DNA of 64,000 bases from Candidatus Sphingomonas phytovorans (GTDB taxonomy: Bacteria; Pseudomonadota; Alphaproteobacteria; Sphingomonadales; Sphingomonadaceae): contig CP119314.1 of the NCBI GenBank assembly GCA_029202385.1, positions 1,800,501-1,864,500 of the forward strand, read 5' to 3'. The notes below the pieces were generated by a model that did not search any database, had not been told where the DNA came from, and saw only the letters and a list, made by a program, of their open reading frames with translations. Shown here in pieces: positions 9,348 through 17,967 of this stretch; within the stretch, counting starts at the first letter, position 1, and the number at the start of each line of letters is the position of its first letter. Both the position numbers and the translations under genes were made by a program.

Positions 9348-10454
9348 TTGGCCCGGAAATTCCTCTACGCCTTCGCCGTCCTGATCATGCTGGTGGTCGC
9401 CGCCGGCTTTGTCTTCGCCCTGTTCGGCGCGCAACTGATCCGCTGGTCGAAAATCCCCACCGCCCCCTTCGAAGCGCAGGCACCGGTCAAGGCCCAGGCC
9501 TATGCCGATCCGGGGATGTGGATCGCGCGGCCCGACCGCCCGGGCAACCCGGCGCTCTGGACACCTGCCGGCTACAAGCCCGCTGCCGCGCCGGACGCAG
9601 CGATCTTCTTCATCCACCCGACCTCCTACATGAACGGCGCGCACTGGAACGCCCCGCTCGACGATCCCGAGGCGAACGCCGTCGCCGACCTGTTCCTGCG
9701 CGCCCAGGCCAGCGCCTTCAACGAATCCGGCGCGGTCTGGGCACCGCGCTACCGCCAGGCGACGTTCGGCGCCTTCCTGACCAACAAGCCGGAAGCGGGG
9801 AAGGCGCTCGACCTCGCCTATGGCGACGTCACGACCGCCTTCGACCAGTTCCTGAAGGAGGCCGCCGACCGCCCGATCATCCTCGCCGGGCACAGCCAGG
9901 GCGCGTTCCACCTAAGCCGATTGCTGCGCGACCGGATCGCCGGCACCCCGCTCGCGAAGCGGATCGTGGCCGCCTATGTCGTCGGCTGGCCCGTATCGAG
10001 GACAGCCGACCTGCCGGGCATGGGCCTGCCCGAATGCGCGACGGCCGATCAGTCGGGATGTGTCCTTTCCTGGCTCAGCTTCGCCGAACCCGCCGATCCG
10101 TCGCTGATCTTCGAGACGTTCGACGCGACGTCAGGCCTGACCGGCACGCCCCGCAAGGACACCGCCATCATCTGCACCAACCCGATCACCGGCACGGCGA
10201 ATGCCGACGCGCCCGCGACCGCCAATCTCGGCACGCTGATCCCGGCCAAGGACCTCGGCAGCGCAACGATCGAACCTGGCCGCGTTCCCGCGCGGTGCGA
10301 AGGGCGCGGCCTGCTGATGATCGGCACGCCGCCCGATCTCGGCAATTATGTGCTGCCCGGCAACAACTACCATGTCTATGATTACAGCCTGTTCTGGGCG
10401 AATGTCCGCGCCGATGCCGCCCGGCGCCTCGCGGCGTTCAGGGGCGTCAAATGA
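9348..10454 (+). CDS. DUF3089 alpha/beta-hydrolase-like membrane-anchored protein
   Basis: 368 residues. An N-terminal membrane anchor ([20 protein letters not shown]) precedes a hydrolase-like domain. The motif [10 protein letters not shown] near residue 187 is a GxSxG nucleophile elbow, and [10 protein letters not shown] is typical of the DUF3089 family. The substrate is unknown, and the catalytic domain probably faces the periplasm. The start is TTG at 9348 with GGAG 10 nt upstream. The stop overlaps the ruvX start as ATGA, so both are cotranscribed and coupled, though no functional link is evident. Confidence 0.82.
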   Translation: MARKFLYAFAVLIMLVVAAGFVFALFGAQLIRWSKIPTAPFEAQAPVKAQAYADPGMWIARPDRPGNPALWTPAGYKPAAAPDAAIFFIHPTSYMNGAHWNAPLDDPEANAVADLFLRAQASAFNESGAVWAPRYRQATFGAFLTNKPEAGKALDLAYGDVTTAFDQFLKEAADRPIILAGHSQGAFHLSRLLRDRIAGTPLAKRIVAAYVVGWPVSRTADLPGMGLPECATADQSGCVLSWLSFAEPADPSLIFETFDATSGLTGTPRKDTAIICTNPITGTANADAPATANLGTLIPAKDLGSATIEPGRVPARCEGRGLLMIGTPPDLGNYVLPGNNYHVYDYSLFWANVRADAARRLAAFRGVK

Positions 10455-10915
10455 TCACCACCGACCGCGCCGTCTTCCGCGATGCCCTGCCCGGCGGCGG
10501 CCGGCTGATCGGGCTCGACGTCGGCACCAAGACGATCGGGACGGCGCTGTGCGACGCGGGGTGGAGCTTCGCCAGCCCGGCCCTGCTGATCCGCCGCACC
10601 AGGTTCCAGAAGGACAAGGCAGCGCTCGCGACGCTGATCGCCGAGCAGCACGTGAAGGGCATCGTCATCGGCCTGCCGCTCAACCTGACCGACGGCAGCG
10701 AGAGCCCGCGCAGCCAGTCGAGCCGCGCCTTCGCCCGCAACATGGAGGATCTCGGCCTGCCGATCTTCCTCCAGGACGAACGCTGGTCGACCCAGGCCGT
10801 GACGCGCACGCTCATCGAGCAGGACGTAAGCCGCGCCAAGCGCGCCGAACGGGTCGACAAGATGGCCGCCGCCTACATCCTCCAGGGGGCGATCGATGCA
10901 CTGGTGAGCGGTTAG
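10451..10915 (+). CDS. ruvX: Putative pre-16S rRNA nuclease / Holliday junction resolvase YqgF
   Basis: A 154-residue RNase H-fold protein. Conserved stretches are [15 protein letters not shown] (first catalytic Asp), [28 protein letters not shown] (catalytic Glu region) and [15 protein letters not shown] (last catalytic Asp). In E. coli the homologue takes part in 16S rRNA 5' maturation; a resolvase role is also proposed. It is coupled to the DUF3089 gene by ATGA. The following 100 bp hold no clear feature. Confidence 0.95.
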   Translation: MITTDRAVFRDALPGGGRLIGLDVGTKTIGTALCDAGWSFASPALLIRRTRFQKDKAALATLIAEQHVKGIVIGLPLNLTDGSESPRSQSSRAFARNMEDLGLPIFLQDERWSTQAVTRTLIEQDVSRAKRAERVDKMAAAYILQGAIDALVSG

Positions 10916-11015
10916 TGGTCGAAATCTGACCCCTGTGACACCGGTCTTGGCAAAGGCCCAAGCGGGGATAGATGGGTGGATAGGCGACAGTCTCTTTTCC
11001 GGCGGCGCTTACGAC

Positions 11016-11405
11016 TTAGCTGTCATCCACTCTCGCGACCCGCAACTGGGTCGCGCGGATCATTGGCTTACCTGTCGCTCCATTCGGAATGACCTCGCCT
11101 GATAGGAATACGACCCGCTGCACAAAACCAAGGTCACTCGCAGGTGTTGAATGCACGATGCGATCGTAGGCTTGATCCACGGCATCACCAGCAGTCGCAA
11201 AGCCGACGGCGGGACAGTTCCGCCCTCGTACAGAAGCCCCACACTCGATGCACTTGTTACCTGCATAGGCAACGAGGACCGCGGTACCCTCCACCTTATC
11301 GCCCACAGATACAGACCAGCAGCGATCCGCTGTTATGTGAACCGGTTTCGAAGCACATGATGCAACCGCGAGGGCACTCATCAGCAAAAAGTGTAGTGAC
11401 CGCAT
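11016..11405 (-). CDS. Putative lipoprotein (129 aa)
   Basis: MRSLHFLLMSALAVASCASK is a lipoprotein signal with lipobox VASC, so the mature protein starts at Cys17. The rest is small and contains a CIEC pair and two further Cys residues, suggesting disulphides. I do not recognise a family. Codon usage is less GC-biased than in neighbouring genes and the flanks are poor in features, so recent acquisition or relaxed constraint is possible. It stands alone on the minus strand between ruvX and mntP. Confidence 0.65.
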   Translation of the reverse strand: MRSLHFLLMSALAVASCASKPVHITADRCWSVSVGDKVEGTAVLVAYAGNKCIECGASVRGRNCPAVGFATAGDAVDQAYDRIVHSTPASDLGFVQRVVFLSGEVIPNGATGKPMIRATQLRVARVDDS

Positions 11406-11533
11406 TTAGACAACGTCACAGAATCGTTGAATGGCCGCAACTGGGGCGACAACGGCCTACCGGTGTTGGCGACCGGTTCCGGGGCCGACGAACCGCGTGA
11501 GGCGGGCGTACCGTCAACGCGCCTACTGGATCA

Positions 11534-12109
11534 TCAAGCCGCGATGTTCAGCAATCCGAGATGCTCTAACAAGATTCCCGATCCAATACCGATAAGGACG
11601 ATGCCGCCGACAATCTCAGCCCATTTGCCGAACCGCAATCCGACTACACTGCCGATCAGCATCCCAACGGTGGTGAACAAAAACGTCGTCAGGCCAATGC
11701 TCGCCGCGATTACCCAGATGTTCACACCGATGAACGCCAGACCAACACCGATTGCGGCAGCGTCCAGGCTCGTGCCGATGGCTGTGGCGATTAGCGCCCA
11801 CGCACCAGATCTTGACAAAGCCGGAGCTTCCTCCTCGCGACGCCAAGCCGCGTCGATTATCATTTTACCGCCGACAATGCCGAGAAGGCTAAAGGCGATC
11901 CAGTGATCGACCTGCTGAACGAAACTGGCTGCGACCAGGCCGAGGGACCAACCAATGATGGGTGTTAGCGCTTCGATCACACCGAATACAGCACCGGCGC
12001 GCACGGCCTTGATGAATGAAGGTCGATTGGAGGCACCGCGGCCCACCGCCGCTGCCAGTGCGTCGGTTGACATGCTCATCGACAAAAGAGCAATTGCACC
12101 AGGGGTCAT
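11534..12109 (-). CDS. mntP: Manganese efflux pump MntP
   Basis: 191 residues forming six membrane helices with the conserved Asp pairs of the MntP family (STDALAAAVGRG near residue 15, GTSLDAAAIGVG near residue 112). It exports Mn(II) across the inner membrane. The ATG at 12109 follows GGCGGAGAAGGTA, an acceptable Shine-Dalgarno. The 5' leader holds a long hairpin (12129-12179) that may regulate expression; MntP genes in other bacteria are often under a Mn-sensing riboswitch or MntR. It has no operon partner. Confidence 0.92.
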   Translation of the reverse strand: MTPGAIALLSMSMSTDALAAAVGRGASNRPSFIKAVRAGAVFGVIEALTPIIGWSLGLVAASFVQQVDHWIAFSLLGIVGGKMIIDAAWRREEEAPALSRSGAWALIATAIGTSLDAAAIGVGLAFIGVNIWVIAASIGLTTFLFTTVGMLIGSVVGLRFGKWAEIVGGIVLIGIGSGILLEHLGLLNIAA

Positions 12110-12128
12110 TACCTTCTCCGCCGGACAA

Positions 12129-12179
12129 CGAGACGCGCATCCAACCCGGCCGGCCCGGGGAAGGATTGCGCTGGTCTCG
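12129..12179 (-). promoter_or_regulatory. Long stem-loop in the mntP 5' leader
   Basis: Three stacked stems fold in the minus-strand leader: cgagac/gtctcg (12129-12134 with 12174-12179), gcgcatcc/ggattgcgc with one bulge (12135-12142 with 12163-12171), and cccgg/ccggg (12145-12149 with 12155-12159). It ends about 20 nt before the mntP start codon. The conserved loop sequences of the yybP-ykoY Mn riboswitch are not evident. Confidence 0.45.
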
Positions 12180-12186
12180 CTAGGCG

Positions 12187-12514
12187 ATGAAATTCGCTGA
12201 TCGCACCACGCCCGAACAACGAGCGATTATGTTGACGCGATCCCGGCAAAGATACCGGAAGCTACTCCCCAACAGGTTCGATTTGGTTACATGTTGCTGC
12301 GACGCAGCGCAACACGAAATTCGAAGCGAAAATGTTTCTCGGCAGCGCTGCACGGGCCGCGCTATCAGGATTCTGTCCGTCCACACGCACGACCCCAATG
12401 ATGAATTGAGCGGGCTCGGCGAACGTGCTCGCCACGCACCATGGCCACTCAACAACCAGTAAACGACGCGGAAAACGGGTTGCGGTTCGGCGGGCCTCCG
12501 CCATACTGACAAAC
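12187..12514. other. Stretch without a confident gene
   Basis: Between the mntP leader and the MFS gene I see only short frames without family resemblance, SD or GC-biased third positions. The 5' part is less GC-rich than its surroundings. The MFS promoter should be here, but no clear -35/-10 pair stands out. Confidence 0.5.
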
Positions 12515-13792
12515 ATGTCAGCAAATCAGCCCACGACCGACGGAAAGCATGAATGGCGACGCGGCTGGCCGATCGTCGCCGGTTCGGCCGCGCTGTTCGC
12601 CACCGGGCCCGGACTCTACCAGAACCTGTCGAGCCTGTTCGTGCCCGGCATGCAGGCGAGCTTCGGCTGGTCGCGCGGAGACATCTCCACCGCGGCGGGA
12701 ATCGGACTGCTCGGGGCATTGTCGGCCCCGTTCATCGGGCGACTGGTCGATCGCATCGGGGCGGTCCCGGTGCTGATCGGGTCGGCCCTCGTCCTCGGCG
12801 GCGCTCATGCTTGGCTCGCGGGGATGACCGGCGCCCTGTGGCAATTCCAGATCGGCGTCGCGCTGCTCGCCCTCTCGGCGCCGGGGATCAGCGCCCTGGT
12901 GTTCGGCAAATTGATCGCGCGCCGGTTCGACCGGCATCGCGGCTTCGCCCTGGGCGTCGCCACCGCTGGCCTGTCGGTCTCGACCTTGCTGCTGCCACCG
13001 CTGATCGCCTGGGTGATCGCGGTATCGACTTGGCGCTCCGGCTATCTGTTGCTGGCCGGTGCGGCGATCCTGGCCGGCTTGCCGCTCGCGCTGCTGGCGA
13101 TACGCGCGACCCGGCTTGAGCCGATCAGCGTCACCGGCGTGCCCGTACCGGACCATCCCGGCCTGACCGGCCGCGCCGCCCGCCGCACCGGGATTTTCTG
13201 GCGACTGGCGCTCTCGATCGCGCTGGTCAACATGGCGACGATCGGCTTTGTCACCCAGCTCGTCCCCTTCGGGATGGATCGCGCCCTGGGCGTCGGTGGT
13301 GCTGCCATGCTCGTCTCGGCCTATGCGCTGTCGCAAGTGGTCGGACGGCTCGGCATGGGCGCATTGGTCGATATCTTCCCTGCGAACCGGTTGGCGGCAC
13401 TCGTCAGCCTCGTTTCCGCGGCCGGCTTCGCGGTGCTTTTCACTGACAGCCCCGGCCTCGCGATCGCCCTCGTTGCCGTATTCTTCGCCGGCCTGATGAA
13501 CGGCGCCGAGCAGGACCTGCTGCCCTATCTCGTCTCCCGCCTGTTTGGCCTTCGCGCTTATGGCGAGATCTTCGGCAGCCTGTTCATGCTGTCGCTGTTC
13601 GGTTCGGCCATCGGAATCGTCGGGTTCGGCCGCCTGCACGATTCAACGGGCGGATATGATGTCGCTCTCCTCATCGCGGGCATCGCGATGGTCGTGGCCG
13701 CCGCCCTGCTGGCATCGCTGCGCGCGACGGCGGAAAAGCAGGACAACATCGAACCGCTCATATCACAGGCGTTCGTGCCCGGCGGACACTGA
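12515..13792 (+). CDS. Major facilitator superfamily transporter
   Basis: A 425-residue 12-helix carrier. Typical MFS elements are GRLVDRIGAVPVLIG between helices 2 and 3 (motif A-like) and GRLGMGALVDIFPANRL at the matching position in the second half. The pattern resembles the oxalate/formate antiporter and monocarboxylate carrier branches, but the substrate cannot be assigned. The ATG at 12515 (MSANQPTTDGKHEWRRGW) is preferred to the longer frame from 12425 because the preceding 30 residues are basic, unlike a transporter N-terminus, and lack conserved features. Confidence 0.88.
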   Translation: MSANQPTTDGKHEWRRGWPIVAGSAALFATGPGLYQNLSSLFVPGMQASFGWSRGDISTAAGIGLLGALSAPFIGRLVDRIGAVPVLIGSALVLGGAHAWLAGMTGALWQFQIGVALLALSAPGISALVFGKLIARRFDRHRGFALGVATAGLSVSTLLLPPLIAWVIAVSTWRSGYLLLAGAAILAGLPLALLAIRATRLEPISVTGVPVPDHPGLTGRAARRTGIFWRLALSIALVNMATIGFVTQLVPFGMDRALGVGGAAMLVSAYALSQVVGRLGMGALVDIFPANRLAALVSLVSAAGFAVLFTDSPGLAIALVAVFFAGLMNGAEQDLLPYLVSRLFGLRAYGEIFGSLFMLSLFGSAIGIVGFGRLHDSTGGYDVALLIAGIAMVVAAALLASLRATAEKQDNIEPLISQAFVPGGH

Positions 13793-13915
13793 TCCGATCC
13801 TTCAGTAGATACAGCCCTGCCCCCGGGCCCGGCGAAACCGCCGGTTTGAACGTTGTTATGCTGGCGACTGAGCCTTTCCGGCGTATCATGTCCGTGGTTG
13901 TCGGGGGGCTCCATC

Positions 13916-14524
13916 ATGCAGTCGATCCTTATCAGCACGTCACGCAGATCACTCGTTGCGGCCTTGTCGCTGGCCCTGCTGGGCGGCTGCGCCGCCAGCG
14001 GGGTCGATCGCCCGGCCAACGCCTCTTCGGCCGCCAAGTGCGATATCCAGTCGATCGAGTCCCGCCCCGGCCGAATCTGGTGGAAGGAACAGCGCTGGCG
14101 CTACGCCACCGATGCCGAGGCGACCGCCGCTTACCAGGCGATCACGACCGGCAACGATCCCTGGCCCAACTGGTTCACCCCCCATGAGCAGGATCTGGCG
14201 GTTGGCGTCCGCTTCCAGATGGCGGTGAGCAAGGGCCAGCCGGAAACCAGCCCCGGCGGGTTCGGAACGTTCGACGATGTCGCCAGCGTCCGCGACGTCC
14301 GCCGCTATCTCGCGGTCCGCTATGCCTGGAAACCGGAGGTCGACCGCGTCGTCACCTATGAGGTCATCAAGCCGCTCCCGGTGAAGATCGGGCCGATCGG
14401 CCCGCAGACCGACCCGCATGGCTGCGCCTGGTTGCCCGGCCGCTGGTCGCAATTGCAGATGCAGGTGCCGCCCGCGACCCGGATCGACTATCTCAAGGTG
14501 ATCGGGGTGCGATCGATCAAATAG
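13916..14524 (+). CDS. Putative lipoprotein (202 aa)
   Basis: Starts MQSILISTSRRSLVAALSLA with lipobox LGGC, giving lipidated Cys25. The mature protein is rich in Trp and Arg around residues 55-80 and has an acidic and basic mix with no recognised domain. The ATG at 13916 is chosen because it yields the signal peptide; upstream in-frame codons add a non-signal extension. Its last codons overlap the end of the convergent DUF805 gene by 8 bp. Confidence 0.7.
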   Translation: MQSILISTSRRSLVAALSLALLGGCAASGVDRPANASSAAKCDIQSIESRPGRIWWKEQRWRYATDAEATAAYQAITTGNDPWPNWFTPHEQDLAVGVRFQMAVSKGQPETSPGGFGTFDDVASVRDVRRYLAVRYAWKPEVDRVVTYEVIKPLPVKIGPIGPQTDPHGCAWLPGRWSQLQMQVPPATRIDYLKVIGVRSIK

Positions 14525-15131
14525 CATCTCCGGACTTGCGCGGATCCTCGCCGAAGCGATTCGGCCCCTTGGTGCCATCCAGCACAAGCTGGATCACCAA
14601 TAACCCGAGCGACGCGAGATACAGCATGTTGTTGATCACCAGCATGCCGAACAGGCTCAGATCGGGCTCTCCCGTGCCATTCCCGAAACTCGCAAAGACG
14701 CGCGGCATCATCCCAAGACCGATCATCAGGAAAATCGCCGCCGGCAGACCCCAACATCCCCCCTTGCCCCGGTCATGAAGCCGGCGCGCCACGGCGCTCG
14801 CCACCAGGACAAGAGCGACGCCGAAGATCACGGACAGTCCCGTCACCAGCCCCGCAAAATCCGGAATCAGTTCCGGATGATTGCCCTCGATCGAGATCGA
14901 ATAGCTGCCCGGGCCCGAGGTGACCCTTGCCTGATCGGGATGCTCGACGGCAAATTGCCGCATCTTGGCCATGGTGGACGTCATCATCGGCGCCATCGCG
15001 GCAAACATCGCCAGCATGCTCAAGCCAATCACCGTTCCGGCATAAACCCAGAATTGCGCCAGCGTGTCGCGCCCGGAAAAGCGCCCGACATTACGCAAGC
15101 CGCGCCAGATTATCCTCAAGATTTCCCGCAT
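14517..15131 (-). CDS. DUF805 family inner-membrane protein
   Basis: 204 residues. FSGRDTLAQFWVYAG near the N-terminus and ARRLHDRGKGGCWGL in the middle are the conserved DUF805 signatures, set among four hydrophobic helices. Function is unknown across the family. A periplasmic or cytoplasmic insertion of about 45 residues between helices 1 and 2 (MTSTMAKMRQF to ELIPDF) is longer than in short DUF805 proteins. It is convergent with the lipoprotein gene and divergent from pyrB. Confidence 0.85.
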   Translation of the reverse strand: MREILRIIWRGLRNVGRFSGRDTLAQFWVYAGTVIGLSMLAMFAAMAPMMTSTMAKMRQFAVEHPDQARVTSGPGSYSISIEGNHPELIPDFAGLVTGLSVIFGVALVLVASAVARRLHDRGKGGCWGLPAAIFLMIGLGMMPRVFASFGNGTGEPDLSLFGMLVINNMLYLASLGLLVIQLVLDGTKGPNRFGEDPRKSGDAI

Positions 15132-15227
15132 CGTCGCTCCCCCCGCGCCGCTCTATTCTAGGCTTAGCGCCGATCCCGGTCCATCCATCTTGCGCCCCGC
15201 CCCTACCCTCGCTACCCGATCCCTTTA

Positions 15228-16217
15228 ATGCCAGCCTCAGATCACCGCCCCGCGACCCTCATCCAGGGCAGCGCCGTTTTTCCGCACCGGCACCTGACCG
15301 GGATCGACGGATTGCAGCCCCACGAAATCATGTTCCTGCTCGACGAAGCGGAACAATGGGTCGAAGCGAACCGAAGCCGGGCGAAAAGCGACAAGCGGCT
15401 CGAAGGCCTCACCCAGATCAACGCGTTCTTCGAGAACAGCACGCGCACGCTTCTCTCGTTCGAGATCGCCGGCAAGCGCCTGGGTGCCGACGTGGTCAAC
15501 ATGCACGCCGCCCAATCCTCGGTGAAGAAGGGCGAGACGCTGATCGACACCGCGATGACGCTCAACGCGATGCGCGCCGATGTCATCGTCATCCGCCATA
15601 TGAGCTCGGGCGCGGTGCGGCTGATCGCCGACAAGGTCGATTGCCCGGTGCTCAATGCCGGCGACGGCAGCCACGAACACCCGACCCAGGCGCTGCTCGA
15701 CGCGCTGACCATCCGCCGCCGCCGCGGGTCGGTCGCCGGCCAGCGAGTCGTCATCTGCGGCGACGTGCTGCACAGCCGGGTCGCCCGTTCCAACATCCTG
15801 TCGCTGACGGCGCTCGCCGCCGAGGTGCGGGTCTGCGCCCCCTCGACGCTGATGCCCGCCGCGATCGAGCGGATGGGCGTGACACCTTTCACTGATTTCG
15901 ACGCGGCGCTCGACGGTGCCGACGTGGTCATGATGCTCCGCCTCCAGACCGAGCGCATGTCGGGTGGCTTCGTCCCCTCGATGCGCGAATATCATATGCG
16001 CTACGGCCTGACGCTCGACCGTCTCGCCCGGGCCAGGCCCGATGCGCTGGTCATGCATCCCGGCCCGATGAACCGCGGCGTGGAGATCGATTCGAACGTT
16101 GCCGACCATGCCGAGCGATCGGCCATCACGGAGCAGGTCGAGATGGGCGTGGCGGTGCGCATGGCCTGTCTCGACGTGCTGACGCGACGAGCCCGCAAGG
16201 TGGAGGGCTGGGCATGA
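15228..16217 (+). CDS. pyrB: Aspartate carbamoyltransferase catalytic subunit
   Basis: Joins carbamoyl phosphate and aspartate in the second step of UMP synthesis. The 329 residues show the carbamoyl-phosphate loop [20 protein letters not shown] (about residues 64-83), the [11 protein letters not shown] segment and the [11 protein letters not shown] motif near the C-terminus. It is coupled by ATGA to a dihydroorotase-like gene lacking catalytic residues, the arrangement known from Pseudomonas, where such a subunit is needed to assemble the ATCase dodecamer. No pyrI regulatory subunit is seen. Confidence 0.97.
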   Translation: MPASDHRPATLIQGSAVFPHRHLTGIDGLQPHEIMFLLDEAEQWVEANRSRAKSDKRLEGLTQINAFFENSTRTLLSFEIAGKRLGADVVNMHAAQSSVKKGETLIDTAMTLNAMRADVIVIRHMSSGAVRLIADKVDCPVLNAGDGSHEHPTQALLDALTIRRRRGSVAGQRVVICGDVLHSRVARSNILSLTALAAEVRVCAPSTLMPAAIERMGVTPFTDFDAALDGADVVMMLRLQTERMSGGFVPSMREYHMRYGLTLDRLARARPDALVMHPGPMNRGVEIDSNVADHAERSAITEQVEMGVAVRMACLDVLTRRARKVEGWA

Positions 16218-17443
16218 TCCGCGCCTTCTCCAACGCCCATCTGGTCGGTGCGCAGCTAGGCGGTCCTGAAACACTGGTGATCGATGCCGAGAAGATCGTC
16301 TCGACCGGCGCCGGCACGATACCCGAGGGTGCCGACCTCACCGATTGCGCCACCTTAGGCCGCTCGGTCCTCGTCGCGCCCGCCATCATCGATCTCGGCG
16401 TCTTCTCCGTCGACAAGGCGGCGTGCCGCGCCGGCGGCATCGTGCGGGTCGGGCTGATGCCGGATCAGTCGCCGGTGCTCGACGACCCCGGGATCATCCA
16501 GCGCGCCGCCGACATGGGCAAGCCCGACATCTGGGTCCATCCGATCGCCGCCGCGACGCGCGGCCTGGCCGGTACTGACCTGGCCGAAATGGCGATAGCC
16601 CATGATGCCGGCGCCCGTGCCGTTGCCACCGGCCGTCGCTGGATCGCCGATTCAGGCGTGATGCGCCGCGTGCTCGCCTATGCGCGTGACTGCGACCTCA
16701 CCGTCATCGCCCATGCCGAGGATGCCGGGCTCGTCGGCTCGGCCGTCGCGACCGAGGGCGAGACCGCGACCCGTCTCGGCCTGCCCTCCGCGCCGGCCAC
16801 CGCCGAAGCACTGGCGATCGCCCGCGACCTGCTGCTCGCCGAGGAAACCGGCGCCCGCATCCACTTCCGCCAGGTGACGACGTCAGCCGGCTTCGACCTG
16901 GTCCGCCGCGCCAAGGCGCGCGGCCTGCCGGTGACCTGCGGCATCACCCCTGCCCATCTGTTCCTGTCCGACAATGCGATGAGCGATTTCCGCACCTTCG
17001 CGCATCTTTCCCCCGCGCTCCGCAGCGAAAGCGATCGTCAGGCGGCGCTCGCGGCGGTCGCTGACGGCACGATCGACATCCTCTGCTCGGGCCATGATCC
17101 GCGCGGGCCAGAGGAAAAGCGCCTGCCCTTCGCCGATTCCTCCGCGGGCATGGCCGGCGCCGAGACCCTGCTCGCGCTGTCGCTCGGGCTGGTCCGCGAT
17201 CAGGTGATCGGGATCGACCGGCTGTTCGCCTTGCTCGCCGCCAATCCGGCGAAGATCCTGGGGCTGGATTCAGGCACGCTGACACCGGGCGCGCCCGCCG
17301 ACTTCATGCTGCTCGACTGGGAAGCGCCGTGGCAGATCGATACTGATCGCATGGTCGCGAAGGCCGGCAACACGCCGTTCGACAAGCTACCGGTGCAAGG
17401 CAAGGTGCTTCGCCTGTTCAAGGGCGGCAGTGAACTACGCTAG
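16214..17443 (+). CDS. pyrX: Dihydroorotase-like protein, catalytically inactive (PyrX/PyrC')
   Basis: 409 residues with the overall amidohydrolase fold of type I dihydroorotase, but the metal site is gone. The D-x-H-x-H motif reads D60-L-G-V-F64, so both His are replaced. The His of the second HxxH pair is Gln220 (IHFRQVTT). The catalytic Asp of the usual TDHAP motif is Gly293 (CSGHDP). The substrate loop MPNT reads MPDQ. H167 (AHAED) remains. It is therefore most likely a structural partner of PyrB, as in Pseudomonas PyrC', and a true pyrC should exist elsewhere in the genome. Automatic annotation would call it dihydroorotase. The coupling to pyrB supports a shared complex. Confidence 0.85.
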   Translation: MIRAFSNAHLVGAQLGGPETLVIDAEKIVSTGAGTIPEGADLTDCATLGRSVLVAPAIIDLGVFSVDKAACRAGGIVRVGLMPDQSPVLDDPGIIQRAADMGKPDIWVHPIAAATRGLAGTDLAEMAIAHDAGARAVATGRRWIADSGVMRRVLAYARDCDLTVIAHAEDAGLVGSAVATEGETATRLGLPSAPATAEALAIARDLLLAEETGARIHFRQVTTSAGFDLVRRAKARGLPVTCGITPAHLFLSDNAMSDFRTFAHLSPALRSESDRQAALAAVADGTIDILCSGHDPRGPEEKRLPFADSSAGMAGAETLLALSLGLVRDQVIGIDRLFALLAANPAKILGLDSGTLTPGAPADFMLLDWEAPWQIDTDRMVAKAGNTPFDKLPVQGKVLRLFKGGSELR

Positions 17444-17501
17444 CGCTCAAGACTGCGGATAGTGTTTCGAAACCGACCCGTGGGCAGCGCAAGATAATGG
17501 T

Positions 17502-17653
17502 TCGCGCGGAGGGCGCGAGGACGCCGAGAAGAAGCTGCGCCCAGCAACTCGGCGGTTTGCGATGGCGAGGGCGCCTCGCAAACGGGGAACTCATCAGCGC
17601 AGGCTGATAGAGATCGAAAACGAACTCCGTGTTCTCTGCGCCCTCCGCGCGAA
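17502..17653. repeat. Inverted-repeat element with 16-bp perfect ends
   Basis: ttcgcgcggagggcgc (17502-17517) has an exact reverse complement at 17638-17653. The similarity continues imperfectly inward for about 15 more bases on each side. The 120-bp interior encodes nothing recognisable. This is the layout of a non-autonomous palindromic element or REP dimer. Confidence 0.6.
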
Positions 17654-17710
17654 CAATTCTCTTCGATTCAACCGCACCAATAACGTGAATGTCGATCCGG
17701 CCCAGCTTCA

Positions 17711-17740
17711 GCCGTCATGCCGGACTGGTTCCGGCATCCA
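17711..17740. repeat. REP-like hairpin (CCGGA family, single copy)
   Basis: Arms atgccgga (17717-17724) and tccggcat (17730-17737), preceded by CCGTC and followed by CCA. The same core occurs as inverted pairs at 28106-28197 and, degenerate, at 61968-62058. Confidence 0.7.
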
Positions 17741-17889
17741 CTGTCCCGCACGCTCCTCGCCACCCGGTTTGCGGAACGGCGCCGCCTGGGACAGGTTCGG
17801 GGCGACAACTGCATTCACTATACTCGCGCGGACCCGTTCGAGCCGGATCGCGAAGCCGTGTCGCGGCACAACCAGGACACTCTGGATGC

Positions 17890-17923
17890 AAAGAACGGCG
17901 GAAACCAAAAGGCCCCGCCGTTC
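17890..17923 (-). terminator. Terminator of the parA-SPOR operon
   Basis: 9-bp arms gaacggcgg (17893-17901) and ccgccgttc (17915-17923), followed on the minus strand by TTTG. It lies 45 bp beyond the stop of the TPR-SPOR gene. Confidence 0.7.
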
Positions 17924-17967
17924 AGGTCTGGCAATGTAGGACGAGCATCGCCCGCCCGGCGACGAAA

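Larger units (their letters stand above)
17444..17967. other. Repeat-bearing intergenic region
   Basis: 524 bp between pyrX and the SPOR gene hold no believable gene. They contain a 152-bp inverted-repeat element (17502-17653), a REP-like hairpin (17711-17740) and a minus-strand terminator (17893-17923). The short frames here lack SD and family features. Confidence 0.7.

Noticed and set aside
12120..12185. yybP-ykoY manganese riboswitch before mntP
   Set aside because: The conserved loop sequences of that riboswitch are not found; only a generic hairpin is supported.
12187..12462. 91-codon frame upstream of the MFS gene
   Set aside because: Lies in a low-GC stretch with no SD or conserved pattern.
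17562..17939. 125-codon frame in the pyrX-SPOR gap
   Set aside because: Overlaps inverted repeats and a terminator, has no SD and no recognised family features.
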